64,000 bases of DNA from Shimia sp. CNT1-13L.2 (lineage in GTDB: Bacteria; Pseudomonadota; Alphaproteobacteria; Rhodobacterales; Rhodobacteraceae): NCBI RefSeq assembly GCF_024331145.1, contig NZ_JANDJO010000008.1, forward strand, positions 1-64,000, in the 5' to 3' direction. Made by a program: the position numbers and the translations under genes. The notes under the pieces are model-generated. The model did not search any database. It worked only from the letters and a program-made list of their open reading frames with translations, and had not been told where the DNA came from. Below, piece after piece: positions 26,257-35,988 of this stretch (positions are counted from its first letter, which is position 1; each line of letters begins with the position of its first letter).

Positions 26257-27092
26257 TTCCCTCGGGTTTTGAGACCACTGGCCTTGTGCAGCATCCAGTC
26301 AACTATGAAATTCACTGCCACGGTCAAAAGGCCAATCGCGGCAGCCGGAATAAGTGGCGTCAGGTCGCCAAAAGTGATGAGCGACGCATTCTCGCGCACC
26401 ATCGAGCCCCAATCTGCGGCAGGCGGCTGGATACCCAACCCCAGAAACGACAGTCCAGAAATCGTCAGGAACACGAAACAGAAGCGCAGCCCGAACTCTG
26501 CCACCAGCGGCGGTGCGGCGTTGGGCAGGATCTCTTTGCGCATGATCCACCAAAGACCCTCGCCTCGAACCTGCGCGGCCTCGACATAATCCATCACCAC
26601 GATACCCATCGCGACGGCGCGGGCGATCCGATAGACAAAGGTTGCGTAGATCAATGCGATAACCCCAATAAGGCTGGTCACCGAAGCTCCAAAGATGGTC
26701 AGCAGAAGCAACGCAAAGATCAGCGTGGGGATCGAAATCACCACATCGACGGCGCGCGACAGCAGTTGATCAACCCACCCCTGCAAAACAGCCGCGAAAA
26801 AGCCCGCCGTGGTGCCCACAACAAAGGCAATCACCGTCGTCAGCAGGGCAATCCCGATGGTATTGCGCGCGCCATATATCATCCGGGTCGCCATATCGCG
26901 CCCCAGACTGTCGGTGCCCAGCCAGTTGACTGCAGACCAAGGCTCGTATTCATAGCCTACAACTTCGCTCTCACCAAAAGGTGCCAGCATAGGGGCAAAG
27001 ATTGCGACGAAGATGTAAAGCAAGACCACCACGCAGCCGAACTGCGCGGTCAGCGGCGCCTTGCGCAGCTCATGAAGAAATCCGTTCATCAT
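26253..27092 (-). CDS. ABC transporter permease (DppC type)
   Basis: A 279-residue inner-membrane permease with six predicted helices. The N-terminal cytoplasmic segment and first helix (FGCVVVLLYIFVAIFAP) lead to a family-typical GTDSLGRDMATRMIYGAR motif and the EAA-like cytoplasmic loop (EAAQVRGEGLWWIMRKEILPN) that contacts the ATPase. The ATG at 27092 overlaps the upstream permease stop by one base. It partners with the DppB-type permease and the double ATPase to form a complete peptide-family importer. Confidence 0.88.
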   Translation of the reverse strand: MMNGFLHELRKAPLTAQFGCVVVLLYIFVAIFAPMLAPFGESEVVGYEYEPWSAVNWLGTDSLGRDMATRMIYGARNTIGIALLTTVIAFVVGTTAGFFAAVLQGWVDQLLSRAVDVVISIPTLIFALLLLTIFGASVTSLIGVIALIYATFVYRIARAVAMGIVVMDYVEAAQVRGEGLWWIMRKEILPNAAPPLVAEFGLRFCFVFLTISGLSFLGLGIQPPAADWGSMVRENASLITFGDLTPLIPAAAIGLLTVAVNFIVDWMLHKASGLKTRGK

Positions 27093-28048
27093 CACTTCCT
27101 GTGCAAGAGGCGCGGGTTCGATGCGATCGAGATCAGATCGGACGCCAAGTTGAAGAGGATATAAGTGGCGGAAAACAGCAGGCAGGAGGTCTGCACCACG
27201 GTAAAGTCACGCTTGGCAACGCTATCGACCAAGAGCTGCCCCATGCCTGGGTAAACGAAGACCACCTCCACGATCACGACTCCTACAATAAGGTAGGCAA
27301 GGTTGATTGCGATAACGGTGACGATTGGGGCGATGGCATTTGGCAGCGCGTGAATAACAATCAATCGCCGCTGGCTCGCGCCCTTCAAACGCGCCATCTC
27401 GATATATGGAAGCGCCAGAAGGTTGATCAAAGACGCGCGCGTCATCCGCATCATATGCGCAGTCACGATCAGCGTCAGGGTCAGCGCGGGCAGGAACGTT
27501 CGATAAAGGCGGTCGCTCAGGCTCGCGTCGTCCGACAAATTGGCGATAGAGGGGAACAAACCAAGCTCTACTGCAAACAACCAGACCAGAATATAACCGA
27601 CAAAGAACTCGGGCACCGAAATCGCGGTAAGCGTGGCTACATTGATCGACTTGTCGAGGAGCGTGTCGCGATAAAGCGCTGCAACAACCCCCAGCAAAAC
27701 CGCCAACGGCACCGAGATCAGCGCCGCGAAACCGGCAAGGAAGAAGGTGTTGTAGAGACGTTCACTGATCAGGTCCCAGATCGGAATGCCCGAAATCAGC
27801 GAGTTGCCTAGATCCCCCTGCAGGAACCCGCCTAGCCATTCAAGGTAACGCGAGTGCGCTGGCTGATCGAGCCCCAATTCACGCCGGAAAGCAGCAAGAT
27901 TTTCGGGCGTCGCGGATTGCCCGAGAACCTGCTGGGCCACATCGCCCGGCAACAACTCAATCGACAGGAAAATGACGAGCGACACAACGAAGAGTGTCAG
28001 CAGGCCAAGAGCCAGCCTTTGTATGAAGAGCTTGATGAGATAGTGCAT
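27092..28048 (-). CDS. ABC transporter permease (DppB type)
   Basis: A 318-residue permease with six helices. The N-terminal helix (LALGLLTLFVVSLVIFLS) is followed by the family-typical LGLDQPAHSRYLEWL segment, and the ATPase-contact loop is YIEMARLKGASQRRLIVIHA. It forms a heterodimer with the DppC-type permease. An 86-nt gap separates it from the binding-protein gene upstream. No strong terminator is visible there, but such a gap commonly allows higher expression of the binding protein. Confidence 0.88.
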   Translation of the reverse strand: MHYLIKLFIQRLALGLLTLFVVSLVIFLSIELLPGDVAQQVLGQSATPENLAAFRRELGLDQPAHSRYLEWLGGFLQGDLGNSLISGIPIWDLISERLYNTFFLAGFAALISVPLAVLLGVVAALYRDTLLDKSINVATLTAISVPEFFVGYILVWLFAVELGLFPSIANLSDDASLSDRLYRTFLPALTLTLIVTAHMMRMTRASLINLLALPYIEMARLKGASQRRLIVIHALPNAIAPIVTVIAINLAYLIVGVVIVEVVFVYPGMGQLLVDSVAKRDFTVVQTSCLLFSATYILFNLASDLISIASNPRLLHRK

Positions 28049-28134
28049 TGTGTCTCTCTGGAACGGTTTTCAGGCCGGCCAACGCGTACATCCGCGCCAG
28101 CCGACCCAAGTGTCAGGTTTGGCAGTCTTCAGAG

Positions 28135-29682
28135 TCAGGCCTTCCACCAGCGTTCGATGGCCTTGTACCCATCAAGCGACCAGTTTGCGGCCACGTCTTC
28201 GCCATGCTGCACATCGGCGCGGCGGGCATAGACAAAATTGCGGAAGAACGGGATCACCGATCCGCCCTCGTCGCGCAAAATGACCTGCATGTCACTGTAC
28301 ATCTGAGCACGCTTGGCCTCGTCCAGTTCCGAACGTGCGGCAATCATCAGCTGGAGGAATTTCTCACTGCTGAACTGGCTCTCGTTCCAGTCACCTGTAT
28401 ACGCGGTGGCAAAGATCATATCAGGCACAGGGCGGGCGCCCCACGAGCTGGTGAAGAAGGATTTTTTCATCCAGACATCCGACCAATAGCCATCACCTGG
28501 CTCACGTGTCACCTTGAGGTCGATTCCCGCCGGAACCGCGTGCTCACGGTACAAAGTCACCGCATCCACAGCTCCGGCAAATAGCGAGTCTGACACGCTC
28601 AACGAAACGCTTAGGCTGTCCAAGCCAGCTTCTTTCAGGTGGAACTTGGCCTTGTCCGGGTCATAAGCGCGCTGTTCGATTGACGGATCGTGGAACGGCA
28701 TTGAAGGGGCAACTGGGTGGTCATTCGCAACCGCTCCGTGACCGCGCAGCACCTGTTTCACGAGCGCTTCACGATCGACACCGTATTTCAGCGCAAGACG
28801 CACGTTGTTGTCGCTGAACGGTGCCTGCGAACTTTGCATCGCAAAGGTCGGGTGGAAGCCGCCCGAGATCGACTCGATCTCGACGTTCTTGTCGCGCCCC
28901 AAGAGGCCAAGCGTCTTGTACTCTGCCGACTGAACAGCATCGATTTCGCCGGTGACCAGCGCGGTCGTGGCCGCACCGCTGTCCGAGATCAGCAGCAGTT
29001 CGACAGTATCGAAATTGGCCGCGCCTTCTTTCCAGTAGTCGGGGTTGCGCTTCAGCACGGTTTTCACACCCGGCTTCCAGCTTTCAAGCGTGTAGCCACC
29101 GGTACCTGTGCCCGACAGATCCAGTTCGCCATCCTTGCCGACAGGCATGATCTGGAAGTGGTAATCCGACAGGATAAACGGGAAATCTGCGTTAGGGGAC
29201 GACAGCGTAAAGACAACCTCTTCCGCGCCTTCGGCGGCAATGCTTTCGACACCCGCAAGCAGCGACTTCGCACCCGAGGTCGACTCTTCACCACGGTGCA
29301 GGTTGAGCGAGGCAATCACATCTTCCGACGTCAACGGCTTGCCGTTGTGGAAAGTCACGCCCTGACGTAGTTTGAACACCCAGGTCTTAGCGTCGTCCGA
29401 GGCCCAACTCATTGCCAGTTCCGGCTTCAGCTTGTTGTCCGCGCCGATCTCAGTAAGGTTGTTACGAAGCGCCCAACCGACCATGATTTGCTGTGCACCG
29501 CTGGCCTCAGCCGGGTTCAACGTGTCGCTGGTACCGCCCTGACTGACTGACAAACGGAATGTGCCGCCTTTTTTCGGCTGAGCTTGAGCGGGCCGTGGCA
29601 CTTGCGACAGGCCGATCAGCGCTGCTGACCCCGCCAAAAAGCCACGGCGGCCGATGTTCAGGGTTGATCCAAATTTGGTCAC
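28135..29682 (-). CDS. Periplasmic substrate-binding protein of peptide/opine-type ABC transporter
   Basis: A 515-residue SBP_bac_5 (DppA/OppA) family binding protein. The N terminus has a twin-arginine signal (GRRGFLAG) followed by a hydrophobic stretch and a PAQAQ cleavage region, so Tat export is predicted. The hallmark region includes WVFKLRQGVTFHNGKPLTSED. It begins with GTG at 29682, with GGAGG about 10 nt upstream. It is first in the transporter operon. The family binds peptides, opines, nickel and various amines, so the cargo is not readable from sequence. The methyltransferase and demethylating dehydrogenases downstream point to a methylated amine or betaine derivative. Confidence 0.87.
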   Translation of the reverse strand: MTKFGSTLNIGRRGFLAGSAALIGLSQVPRPAQAQPKKGGTFRLSVSQGGTSDTLNPAEASGAQQIMVGWALRNNLTEIGADNKLKPELAMSWASDDAKTWVFKLRQGVTFHNGKPLTSEDVIASLNLHRGEESTSGAKSLLAGVESIAAEGAEEVVFTLSSPNADFPFILSDYHFQIMPVGKDGELDLSGTGTGGYTLESWKPGVKTVLKRNPDYWKEGAANFDTVELLLISDSGAATTALVTGEIDAVQSAEYKTLGLLGRDKNVEIESISGGFHPTFAMQSSQAPFSDNNVRLALKYGVDREALVKQVLRGHGAVANDHPVAPSMPFHDPSIEQRAYDPDKAKFHLKEAGLDSLSVSLSVSDSLFAGAVDAVTLYREHAVPAGIDLKVTREPGDGYWSDVWMKKSFFTSSWGARPVPDMIFATAYTGDWNESQFSSEKFLQLMIAARSELDEAKRAQMYSDMQVILRDEGGSVIPFFRNFVYARRADVQHGEDVAANWSLDGYKAIERWWKA

Positions 29683-30991
29683 TTAAAGTTCCTCCCTTTC
29701 AAGTGTTTGAAGAGTTTGCCCGCCGTTGGGCGGTCGCGCGTTTGATGGTCGGCATGAACTTCGCGAAAGCGCTGCAATTTGCGTGCCGTAAAAACAGCCC
29801 AAATCGCACTTGTTGGCGCGAACCAATCTGCACGCCACTTGTGATGGCGGCGCATGGAGAAACGAGACTGCCATTGTATTGTGGTTGTTGCGACGGGCGT
29901 CTGCACTTCGCTGTCGCTAGCTGAGTGATCCGGGCAGTTGGGGCACCAATAAAATTCCACACTGTATTAGATGCAGGCTGTTGAACCGCGGGGAGCGCGT
30001 TTGCCATGTACATTCCTTCTCTGTTCGCCGCGAGCAGATGCCGCGGACGCCCAAGATTTGAGTCCGGTGTTTGAAGCACAGATATGAGCTGAGAGAACGA
30101 AAGGCTCCCTTACGTCAACAGGACGCTTAAGTTCAGTATTGTCAGAGAATGAATTATTTCAATTTAATAATAGTACGGTTTATGTGAAGCCATTTCACCC
30201 AAGAAACCCTTGTCGACTAGGTCTCCCTACCAAGAAATGTCAGGGTGCGAAGGCGCCGAAAAAAGATGCATGTGATAGCACATTTTTCCTTCGGAAAGCG
30301 CGCTCTTCTGATACCGCAAAGCCGGACAACACCTACACTCCAACAGCTCATGAAACATGCGATCTGATGCGCCTAGTAACTCAAACCCAAATCCCAGATA
30401 AATCATTAAAAACGAAATGTTGGCCGCGAAAAACTGAGAAGCCTGCAGGAACGCCCAGAGTTGAAGACCTTTCACTCAACAGAGCAAAAAACTAAATACG
30501 CCAACCAGATCAAATGACTTGTCCGCTCGTGTAGCTTCTTGCCGAAAAGCAGCCTCTTGGACGGGGTCTAAATTCCGTGTACCCAGGCCCGATGGGCGTT
30601 CAAAAGGCTTCCCCCGCTTAGAGGCACAGTCGATTTACCGAACAATGCGCTGCCCGGCGCAGAGTGTTATTCAGGCGGTATCCAACGCACTCGATATCGA
30701 TTGTTGTAAGTGGACCTGCCCATCGATGAAGTTGCCGGAAAAGCAATATGTCAACGCAATAGGTCAGCCCCACCCAAGTGGTCCGGTTTGAATGAAACAG
30801 CATGATGCACAGCATTCCCTTTGCGAAACGGAGAACTCATCATCCCCTTTCAACCCTTCCTTCAAATAATTTAGACATTGACGATACAAGTTTGTCGGGC
30901 TTCCAAACAACCAAGAGGGGCAGCGAAACCGCCGCCCCAGTGCGAGACAAAACCACAGTTCTCAGCCGCTATGACGTGAAACTCAATTGCT
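29683..30991. other. 1.3-kb region without a convincing gene
   Basis: AT-rich stretches (for example 30140-30180) contrast with flanking genes. It should hold the promoter of the ABC operon. A minus-strand frame 29699-30006 has an AAGGA site before an ATG (product begins MANALPAVQQPASNTVWNF) but ends at the ribosome site of the binding-protein gene and matches no family I know. Plus-strand frames at 30139-30495 and 30519-30791 lack ribosome sites. Decayed insertion or lost genes are possible. Confidence 0.4.
30906..30938 (-). terminator. Intrinsic terminator of the sugar-acid operon
   Basis: On the minus strand GGGGCGGCG-GTTT-CGCTGCCCC forms a 9-bp stem with one G-U pair and a tetraloop (30917-30938), followed by TCTTGGTTGTTT. 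It lies 54 nt after the stop of the last gene. Confidence 0.7.
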
Positions 30992-32023
30992 TCAACTGGC
31001 CAACTTGAGGGGATCAGGAACCTGAAGCAACGCACCAATACAACGCCCTGTATCGATCATTCGGTTCGAGAAACCCCACTCATTGTCATACCAGCTGACC
31101 ACACGCACCATACCATCATTGGTTACCGTGGTCTGAGCTGCTGCAAAGCAGGAAGAGTGTGCGTCATGGTTAAAGTCGATCGAAACCAAAGGATCTTCTT
31201 CGAAGGACAACACACCATTCAGCGCGCCATTCGCTGCCTCCTTGATCGCCATATTTACCTCGTCCCGAGCGACCTCGGTTTCGGGCATGAATGATAAGTC
31301 AACTAGTGACACATTCGGTGTTGGCACGCGAACGGCAGAACCTTCCAGCTTGCCGGAAAGCTGTGGCAGCACCAAAGAGATTGCGCGCGCCGCACCGGTC
31401 GAGGTTGGTATCATTGACATAGAAGCCGCCCTCGCACGATAGAGATCTTTGTGGGTCGTGTCGTGACTCGGCTGATCACCTGTAAAGGCGTGGATTGTCG
31501 TCATGTAACCTGTCTTGATGCCGAATGCCTGATCCAGAACCATCGCAACCGGGGCCAGACAATTTGTGGTACATGACGCATTTGACACGATCAAATCATC
31601 CAGCGTCAGGTCTTTATGGTTTACTCCATAGACAACGGTACGATCAGCATCTTCACCCGGCGCCGAGATCAACACGCGCTTGGATCCGTTCTGCAAGTGC
31701 CGCGCAGCTTGTTCGCGTGACGTGAAAAACCCCGTGCATTCATAGGCGATGTCCACATCTCCCCAAGGCAACTCTTCAGGGTTCCGACAAGCCGTTAGCC
31801 GGATATTTTGATCTCCAACGATCAATAGGTCGCCTTCGATACGCACGAGGGTGTTCAAGCGACCATGCACACTGTCAAACTTAAGAAGATGTGCAATCGT
31901 CGCCGCAGGTGCCAGATCGTTAATTGCAACGATCTCAATGTCGCTGTCACCGCGTTCCAGTAGGGCCCGCAAGACTCCGCGCCCTATCCTTCCGAACCCG
32001 TTGATGGCAATCTTGATGGTCAT
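30992..32023 (-). CDS. gap: Glyceraldehyde-3-phosphate dehydrogenase, type I
   Basis: A 343-residue GAPDH. NAD-binding motif INGFGRIGRG is at residues 7-16, catalytic Cys151 in SNASCTTNC and His178 in TTIHAF. It converts glyceraldehyde 3-phosphate and phosphate to 1,3-bisphosphoglycerate with NAD reduction. AAGGAGACG precedes the ATG. As the last gene of the KDG/KDPG operon it would take the triose phosphate made by the aldolase. An additional housekeeping copy probably exists elsewhere, so this is likely an inducible pathway-dedicated version. A 142-nt gap to the methylglyoxal synthase gene leaves room for a separate promoter. Confidence 0.95.
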   Translation of the reverse strand: MTIKIAINGFGRIGRGVLRALLERGDSDIEIVAINDLAPAATIAHLLKFDSVHGRLNTLVRIEGDLLIVGDQNIRLTACRNPEELPWGDVDIAYECTGFFTSREQAARHLQNGSKRVLISAPGEDADRTVVYGVNHKDLTLDDLIVSNASCTTNCLAPVAMVLDQAFGIKTGYMTTIHAFTGDQPSHDTTHKDLYRARAASMSMIPTSTGAARAISLVLPQLSGKLEGSAVRVPTPNVSLVDLSFMPETEVARDEVNMAIKEAANGALNGVLSFEEDPLVSIDFNHDAHSSCFAAAQTTVTNDGMVRVVSWYDNEWGFSNRMIDTGRCIGALLQVPDPLKLAS

Positions 32024-32165
32024 GGTCTACGTCTCCTTTTTCGTTTCGCGCAAACAGCTACTGAACGAAATGTTTGCGCTAACAATTTAAGCCGAACTAC
32101 GCCACATCAGGTATGATCTTCGCGATGGTCCATCACGGTTTCCGGCTGCAGTTCAAGTTAAGGTT

Positions 32166-32570
32166 TCAAGCCCTTTCGGCGGCAAGACCGCTAAGGACAA
32201 AATCGGCCGTGGTCGGGCTATTGGCAAAAGGCAGGTCATACACAATTGCCAAACGGCTAAGCGCCTTGACATCCACGTCATGCGGCATCGGCGACAAAGG
32301 ATCGATAAAAAAGATGATCGCGTCCAACCGCCCTTCGCAAATCATCGCACCAATCTGCTGATCTCCGCCCAAGGGTCCGCTTTTTAGACAAGTGACATCC
32401 AATTGAGGCAGGGCTTCCTTGATACGTGCACCAGTCGTGCCCGTTGCAAACAGGACCGCATTCTGCATTTGCGCCAAATGATCCCTAGCCCAGACAACCA
32501 ATGCATCCTTCTTGGCGTCATGTGCCACCAAGGCCAGTCGAAGATATCTACCGGATAAACTGGTCGACAT
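32166..32570 (-). CDS. mgsA: Methylglyoxal synthase
   Basis: A 134-residue enzyme converting dihydroxyacetone phosphate to methylglyoxal and phosphate. The N-terminal [13 protein letters not shown], the phosphate-binding ATGTTGARI, catalytic Asp70 ([12 protein letters not shown]), Asp90 (FFIDPL) and His97 (PMPHD) align with the known E. coli active-site residues Asp71, Asp101 and His98 region. The ATG at 32570 gives the family-typical start. One at 32597 is possible. It overlaps the cupin gene by 23 nt. A likely overflow role relieves triose-phosphate accumulation when sugar-acid flux is high. Confidence 0.92.
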   Translation of the reverse strand: MSTSLSGRYLRLALVAHDAKKDALVVWARDHLAQMQNAVLFATGTTGARIKEALPQLDVTCLKSGPLGGDQQIGAMICEGRLDAIIFFIDPLSPMPHDVDVKALSRLAIVYDLPFANSPTTADFVLSGLAAERA

Positions 32571-33075
32571 AATCTGCCCCCAATCCCACTTTTTCATAGT
32601 GGCTTCGGCACATCTCGATCTTGGTAAAGACGTCCTCGTAACCCATCGTTTTACCCCATGGGTCGACGTAGAGCATCACGCCATTCACCTGGAAATAGGT
32701 GATCATCTCTTCAACATCATCTGGAACAACCAGCGTGTGTGTCTCGCCTGGTGGCTCATAGACATAACCACCCTCGCGGGCCTCCCAGTCATGTTCGAGA
32801 TAGTGCCACCGGCCCTTCAATACAAAGCCATGTACAGGTTGCGGGTGGCGATGCCGTGAAAGCACGCCAGCCTTGCGAACGCGCAATAGGTTCATCCAAT
32901 AGCCCTGCGAACGGTTCAGACACAGCGGTCGAAAGGACACGCTCGGGGTTTGTGGCACCCAAATACGCTCGTCCTCGGCAATGGCCTGAGGGATAACAAT
33001 CTCCTCCTGCGCATCGCTTGGAAACGGCAACTGATATGGCATTCTCGGATCTTCGTCAGTTCCTTGTACGGGCAT
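32548..33075 (-). CDS. Cupin-domain protein (2,4'-dihydroxyacetophenone dioxygenase-like family)
   Basis: A 175-residue single-cupin protein. The metal-binding pattern is visible as [16 protein letters not shown] (first motif: His, His and a later His) and [13 protein letters not shown] (second motif with His). The family name comes from a dioxygenase, but most members are uncharacterised cupins with a role in sugar or aromatic metabolism. The ATG at 33075 has a strong AAGGAGGAGG 5 nt before it. Sits between the SDR and methylglyoxal synthase genes in the sugar-acid operon. Function in this pathway could be isomerisation or epimerisation of a sugar-acid intermediate, which is a guess. Confidence 0.7.
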   Translation of the reverse strand: MPVQGTDEDPRMPYQLPFPSDAQEEIVIPQAIAEDERIWVPQTPSVSFRPLCLNRSQGYWMNLLRVRKAGVLSRHRHPQPVHGFVLKGRWHYLEHDWEAREGGYVYEPPGETHTLVVPDDVEEMITYFQVNGVMLYVDPWGKTMGYEDVFTKIEMCRSHYEKVGLGADYVDQFIR

Positions 33076-33088
33076 GGATGCCTCCTCC

Positions 33089-33793
33089 TTACATTGCAGA
33101 ATAACCGCCATCGACGGGGTAGACGGCGCCGGTTACAAAAGCGGCCTCCTCCGACAATAGCCAAGCTGCCAGCGCGCCCACTTCGGTTGGCTTTCCCCAG
33201 CGGTTCATTGGGGTACGGCCTAGTATTGGGCCATTTCGCGTCGGATCTTCGCGCAAAGCACCAGTCATTTCGGTTTCGATCCACCCCGGGGCCACAGCGT
33301 TCACACGAACGCCTTCTGAGGCCCACTTTCCGGCCAGCGCTTTGGTCAGTTGCGCCACGCCGCCCTTGGATGCGGAATAGGCTGGCACCAGAGGGCCACC
33401 AAAATAGCTCAACATAGACGCAGTATTTACGATGGCTCCACCAGAAGAGGCTAACAAGGGATGGGCCGCCAGGCAGCAGCGCATTGTACCGTTGAGGTTG
33501 ATGTCAATGACCGCCTCGAACATCTCAATGTCGTATTCAGCTTCCCGAGCCAAGATACCTGCGCAGTTGACCAGACCATCAAGGCTGTCGAACTCGGAAA
33601 ACAACTTGTTGACGGCTTCGGCATCGCGAACATCAAGCTGTACACAAGTATCCTCAGGGTGCTCTGCGGCATATGCCGCGACCTCATCTTCTCCCACCCC
33701 AGTGGCCGTGATCATCCAACTTTTCTGGCGCAGAACATCACCGATTCCAGCACCAATTCCCCTTGTACCTCCAATGATAACAGCGTGTTTCAT
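33089..33793 (-). CDS. Short-chain dehydrogenase/reductase
   Basis: A 234-residue classical SDR. The nucleotide-binding GGTRGIGAGIG is at residues 8-18, NAG-type motif NCAGI near 76, and the catalytic triad Ser126, Tyr139 and Lys143 (YSASK). The ending GAVYPVDGGYSAM is the usual SDR C terminus. It likely oxidises or reduces a sugar acid or keto-sugar ahead of the kinase step. GAGGAG precedes the start and overlaps the kinase stop region. Cofactor preference is not obvious from sequence. Confidence 0.88.
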   Translation of the reverse strand: MKHAVIIGGTRGIGAGIGDVLRQKSWMITATGVGEDEVAAYAAEHPEDTCVQLDVRDAEAVNKLFSEFDSLDGLVNCAGILAREAEYDIEMFEAVIDINLNGTMRCCLAAHPLLASSGGAIVNTASMLSYFGGPLVPAYSASKGGVAQLTKALAGKWASEGVRVNAVAPGWIETEMTGALREDPTRNGPILGRTPMNRWGKPTEVGALAAWLLSEEAAFVTGAVYPVDGGYSAM

Positions 33794-33796
33794 CCG

Positions 33797-34714
33797 TCAC
33801 TCCTCTTCGGCTAGAAACGACTCGACCGCCTCTTTCCGCGGCATCGGGGCCACCGCACCATAGCCTTGCGTCGACAGCGCCGCCGCGGCATTTGCATAGC
33901 GGGCAGCTTTGAAGGGGTCGTCCCCCATTGAGATCCGAGCCAGAAAGGCACCATCGAATGTATCACCGGCGGCAGTGGCATCCACAGCCTCGACCCGGCG
34001 GCCTTTGACACGCTCGCGTTTCTCAGGCGTTGCGACAAGCGTACCTTCGGCTCCAAGCGTAAGGGCAACAATCCTCGCTCCAAGAGCCAGATAGAAATCG
34101 GCGATGGCTTCCGGATCGGACAAGCCGGTCAACTGCTCGGCGTCATCCAGACCCGGAAGCGCAATATCACATTGTGCCATCGCCGCATGGGTTACAGCCC
34201 GAGCCCGCTCTATCGGCCACAGTTTCAGGCGCAGGTTGGTGTCATAGGAAACCAACCCTCCCGCTTCTTTCACGACACGAATAGCCTCGAACACCGCATC
34301 TGCAGCAGTGTCTGAAATGGCCTGACTGATGCCCGAAACATGCAGAATGCCCGTCGACTTCAAGGTCTCGATCGGCAAATCCGCAGCTCCCATCCTACTG
34401 CTGGCTGATCCTGCGCGAAAATAGCTGAACTCGTGTCCGTTTTCGCCATGGGTCACAAAATAGACGCCAGTATGGGCGTCCGCGACTCGTGTGACCGTCG
34501 ATGTATCCACACCTTCTTGCGTCCACAAATCCATGAACGAGTTGCCGAACGTATCGGCACCAATATGTGTCACATATCCAACCGACGCCCCTTGCCGAGC
34601 CGCCGCGATGGCACAGTTCGATGTGTCGCCACCATGTCCGGGAAGATATTTTCCGTCGGGCTGCTGGTTAAACTCCAGCATCGGTTCACCAAGGCACAGA
34701 ATATCAGGCGTCAT
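33797..34714 (-). CDS. kdgK: 2-keto-3-deoxygluconate kinase (PfkB family sugar kinase)
   Basis: A 305-residue ribokinase-family kinase. N-terminal GEPMLEFNQ and GGDTSNCAIAAARQG form the sugar-binding side, and DATAAGDTFDGAFL holds the anion hole and catalytic Asp. The ordering matches KDG kinases, which phosphorylate 2-keto-3-deoxygluconate to KDPG. Assignment to KDG over other keto acids rests mainly on the KDPG aldolase in the same operon. It is followed 3 nt later by the SDR gene. Confidence 0.85.
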   Translation of the reverse strand: MTPDILCLGEPMLEFNQQPDGKYLPGHGGDTSNCAIAAARQGASVGYVTHIGADTFGNSFMDLWTQEGVDTSTVTRVADAHTGVYFVTHGENGHEFSYFRAGSASSRMGAADLPIETLKSTGILHVSGISQAISDTAADAVFEAIRVVKEAGGLVSYDTNLRLKLWPIERARAVTHAAMAQCDIALPGLDDAEQLTGLSDPEAIADFYLALGARIVALTLGAEGTLVATPEKRERVKGRRVEAVDATAAGDTFDGAFLARISMGDDPFKAARYANAAAALSTQGYGAVAPMPRKEAVESFLAEEE

Positions 34715-34770
34715 GTTGATCTCTCGTCTGTAAGGGAGCCGCGCCCGAAGGCGCGGCCCGGGAGGGTTTT

Positions 34771-35961
34771 CTATTCGGAGGTATAGCTTTGCCCAACGCC
34801 CTGGATCTTCCAGATGCGGAAGTTCGGGATTTCCGGGTCGTCAAAGTTCATGTCGCCATCAACCCAGACATGCAGGTGATTGGAGACCACATACATCTCG
34901 CCATCCGGGCCCCAGGCCAGGGTGTCGGGCCAGTTCATCTCGGGGTGATGCACGAAACGGCTGACCTGACGAGTGCTTTCGTCGAACTTCATGATGCCGT
35001 CCAGCGACAGGGCGGTCATGTAGATGTTGCCCGCATTGTCGGCGGTCATCCCGTCGGTGTTCGACGGCAGCACGGCGGCGACCTCGACCGCGTTTTCGAT
35101 CACGGTTTCATTGGCTTCGAAATCGCGCAGCACCTCGGCCGGCAGGCTGTAGAGGTGGTTGCCGGTCAGGTTGGTCCAGTAGACCGTTTCCTTGTCGCCC
35201 GACAGCGCAATGCCATCGGCGCCGGTGCGCATGCCGCCATTCTTCAGCACCGGACGGTTGTCGATGTTGAAGAAGAAGTTCGGTTCGTCATTGGTAAACC
35301 GATGCTGGTCCAGGACGCGGCGCACGGAATTGGTGTTGCTGTCATAGACGATCAGCCCGCCATGCAGCGGATCACAGAAGATGCCGCTGTCCGCGATATA
35401 GGCGTAGCCGGTGTCGTTATCGACCGCCAGATCGTTCAGGAACGAACAGTTTTCATCCGCCTCTTCGTTGGAGAAGACATAGCGCTGCACTTCCTTGTTC
35501 GCCTTGATGTCCCACAGCACCAGCTTGGCGTCGCCGTTCTGGTAGGGCGGACCCGCCACATGACCCTGATCCAGGATCCACATCACGTCATTGCGGTCGA
35601 TCTCGAACCCCAGCACGGCCTTCAGACCGGCGGCATTGGCGATGTCGTTCATTTCTTCGCTGGGAAAGGCTTCGAGTTCCCAGGTGTCGCCGTTCTGGAC
35701 CAGTTTGGACAGGGTCGACGGGATCTCAGGTCCGCCCCAGCGTGCGGTCGAGACATAGATGTTGCCCGCGCTGTCCACCTTGGCGCCCTGAACCAGCGCT
35801 TTTCCGTGGATTTCGCTCCCCTCCCAAGCAGCTTTTGTGTCAGCGTCCTTGACCGCATAGGGCAGACTGTTCCATTCCACGACCACCTCGGGCTCGGCCG
35901 CGAGCGCCGAGGTCGCCAGAATGGCAGTCAGGGCCACCGTGTTGAGCATTCGTTTCAGCAT
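34771..35961 (-). CDS. Secreted yellow/major royal jelly protein (MRJP) family protein
   Basis: A 396-residue protein with a Sec signal peptide (basic start, hydrophobic core, ALAAEPE cleavage area near residue 22). The rest is a six-bladed beta-propeller with family motifs (AYIADSG, MRTGADGIALSGD, LPSNTDGMTADNAGNIYMTA). Bacterial MRJP/yellow proteins are periplasmic and of unclear function. Some sugar lactonases (SMP-30) share the propeller fold, so a lactonase role on sugar-acid lactones is worth testing. GGGAGG precedes the ATG. It sits within the sugar-acid operon, between the RraA-like and KDG kinase genes. Confidence 0.78.
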   Translation of the reverse strand: MLKRMLNTVALTAILATSALAAEPEVVVEWNSLPYAVKDADTKAAWEGSEIHGKALVQGAKVDSAGNIYVSTARWGGPEIPSTLSKLVQNGDTWELEAFPSEEMNDIANAAGLKAVLGFEIDRNDVMWILDQGHVAGPPYQNGDAKLVLWDIKANKEVQRYVFSNEEADENCSFLNDLAVDNDTGYAYIADSGIFCDPLHGGLIVYDSNTNSVRRVLDQHRFTNDEPNFFFNIDNRPVLKNGGMRTGADGIALSGDKETVYWTNLTGNHLYSLPAEVLRDFEANETVIENAVEVAAVLPSNTDGMTADNAGNIYMTALSLDGIMKFDESTRQVSRFVHHPEMNWPDTLAWGPDGEMYVVSNHLHVWVDGDMNFDDPEIPNFRIWKIQGVGQSYTSE

Positions 35962-35988
35962 GTATTCCTCCCTTGCTGATGTTTTGGC

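Noticed and set aside
30139..30791. Plus-strand frames in the 1.3-kb gap
   Set aside because: No ribosome sites, no recognisable motifs, unusual composition.
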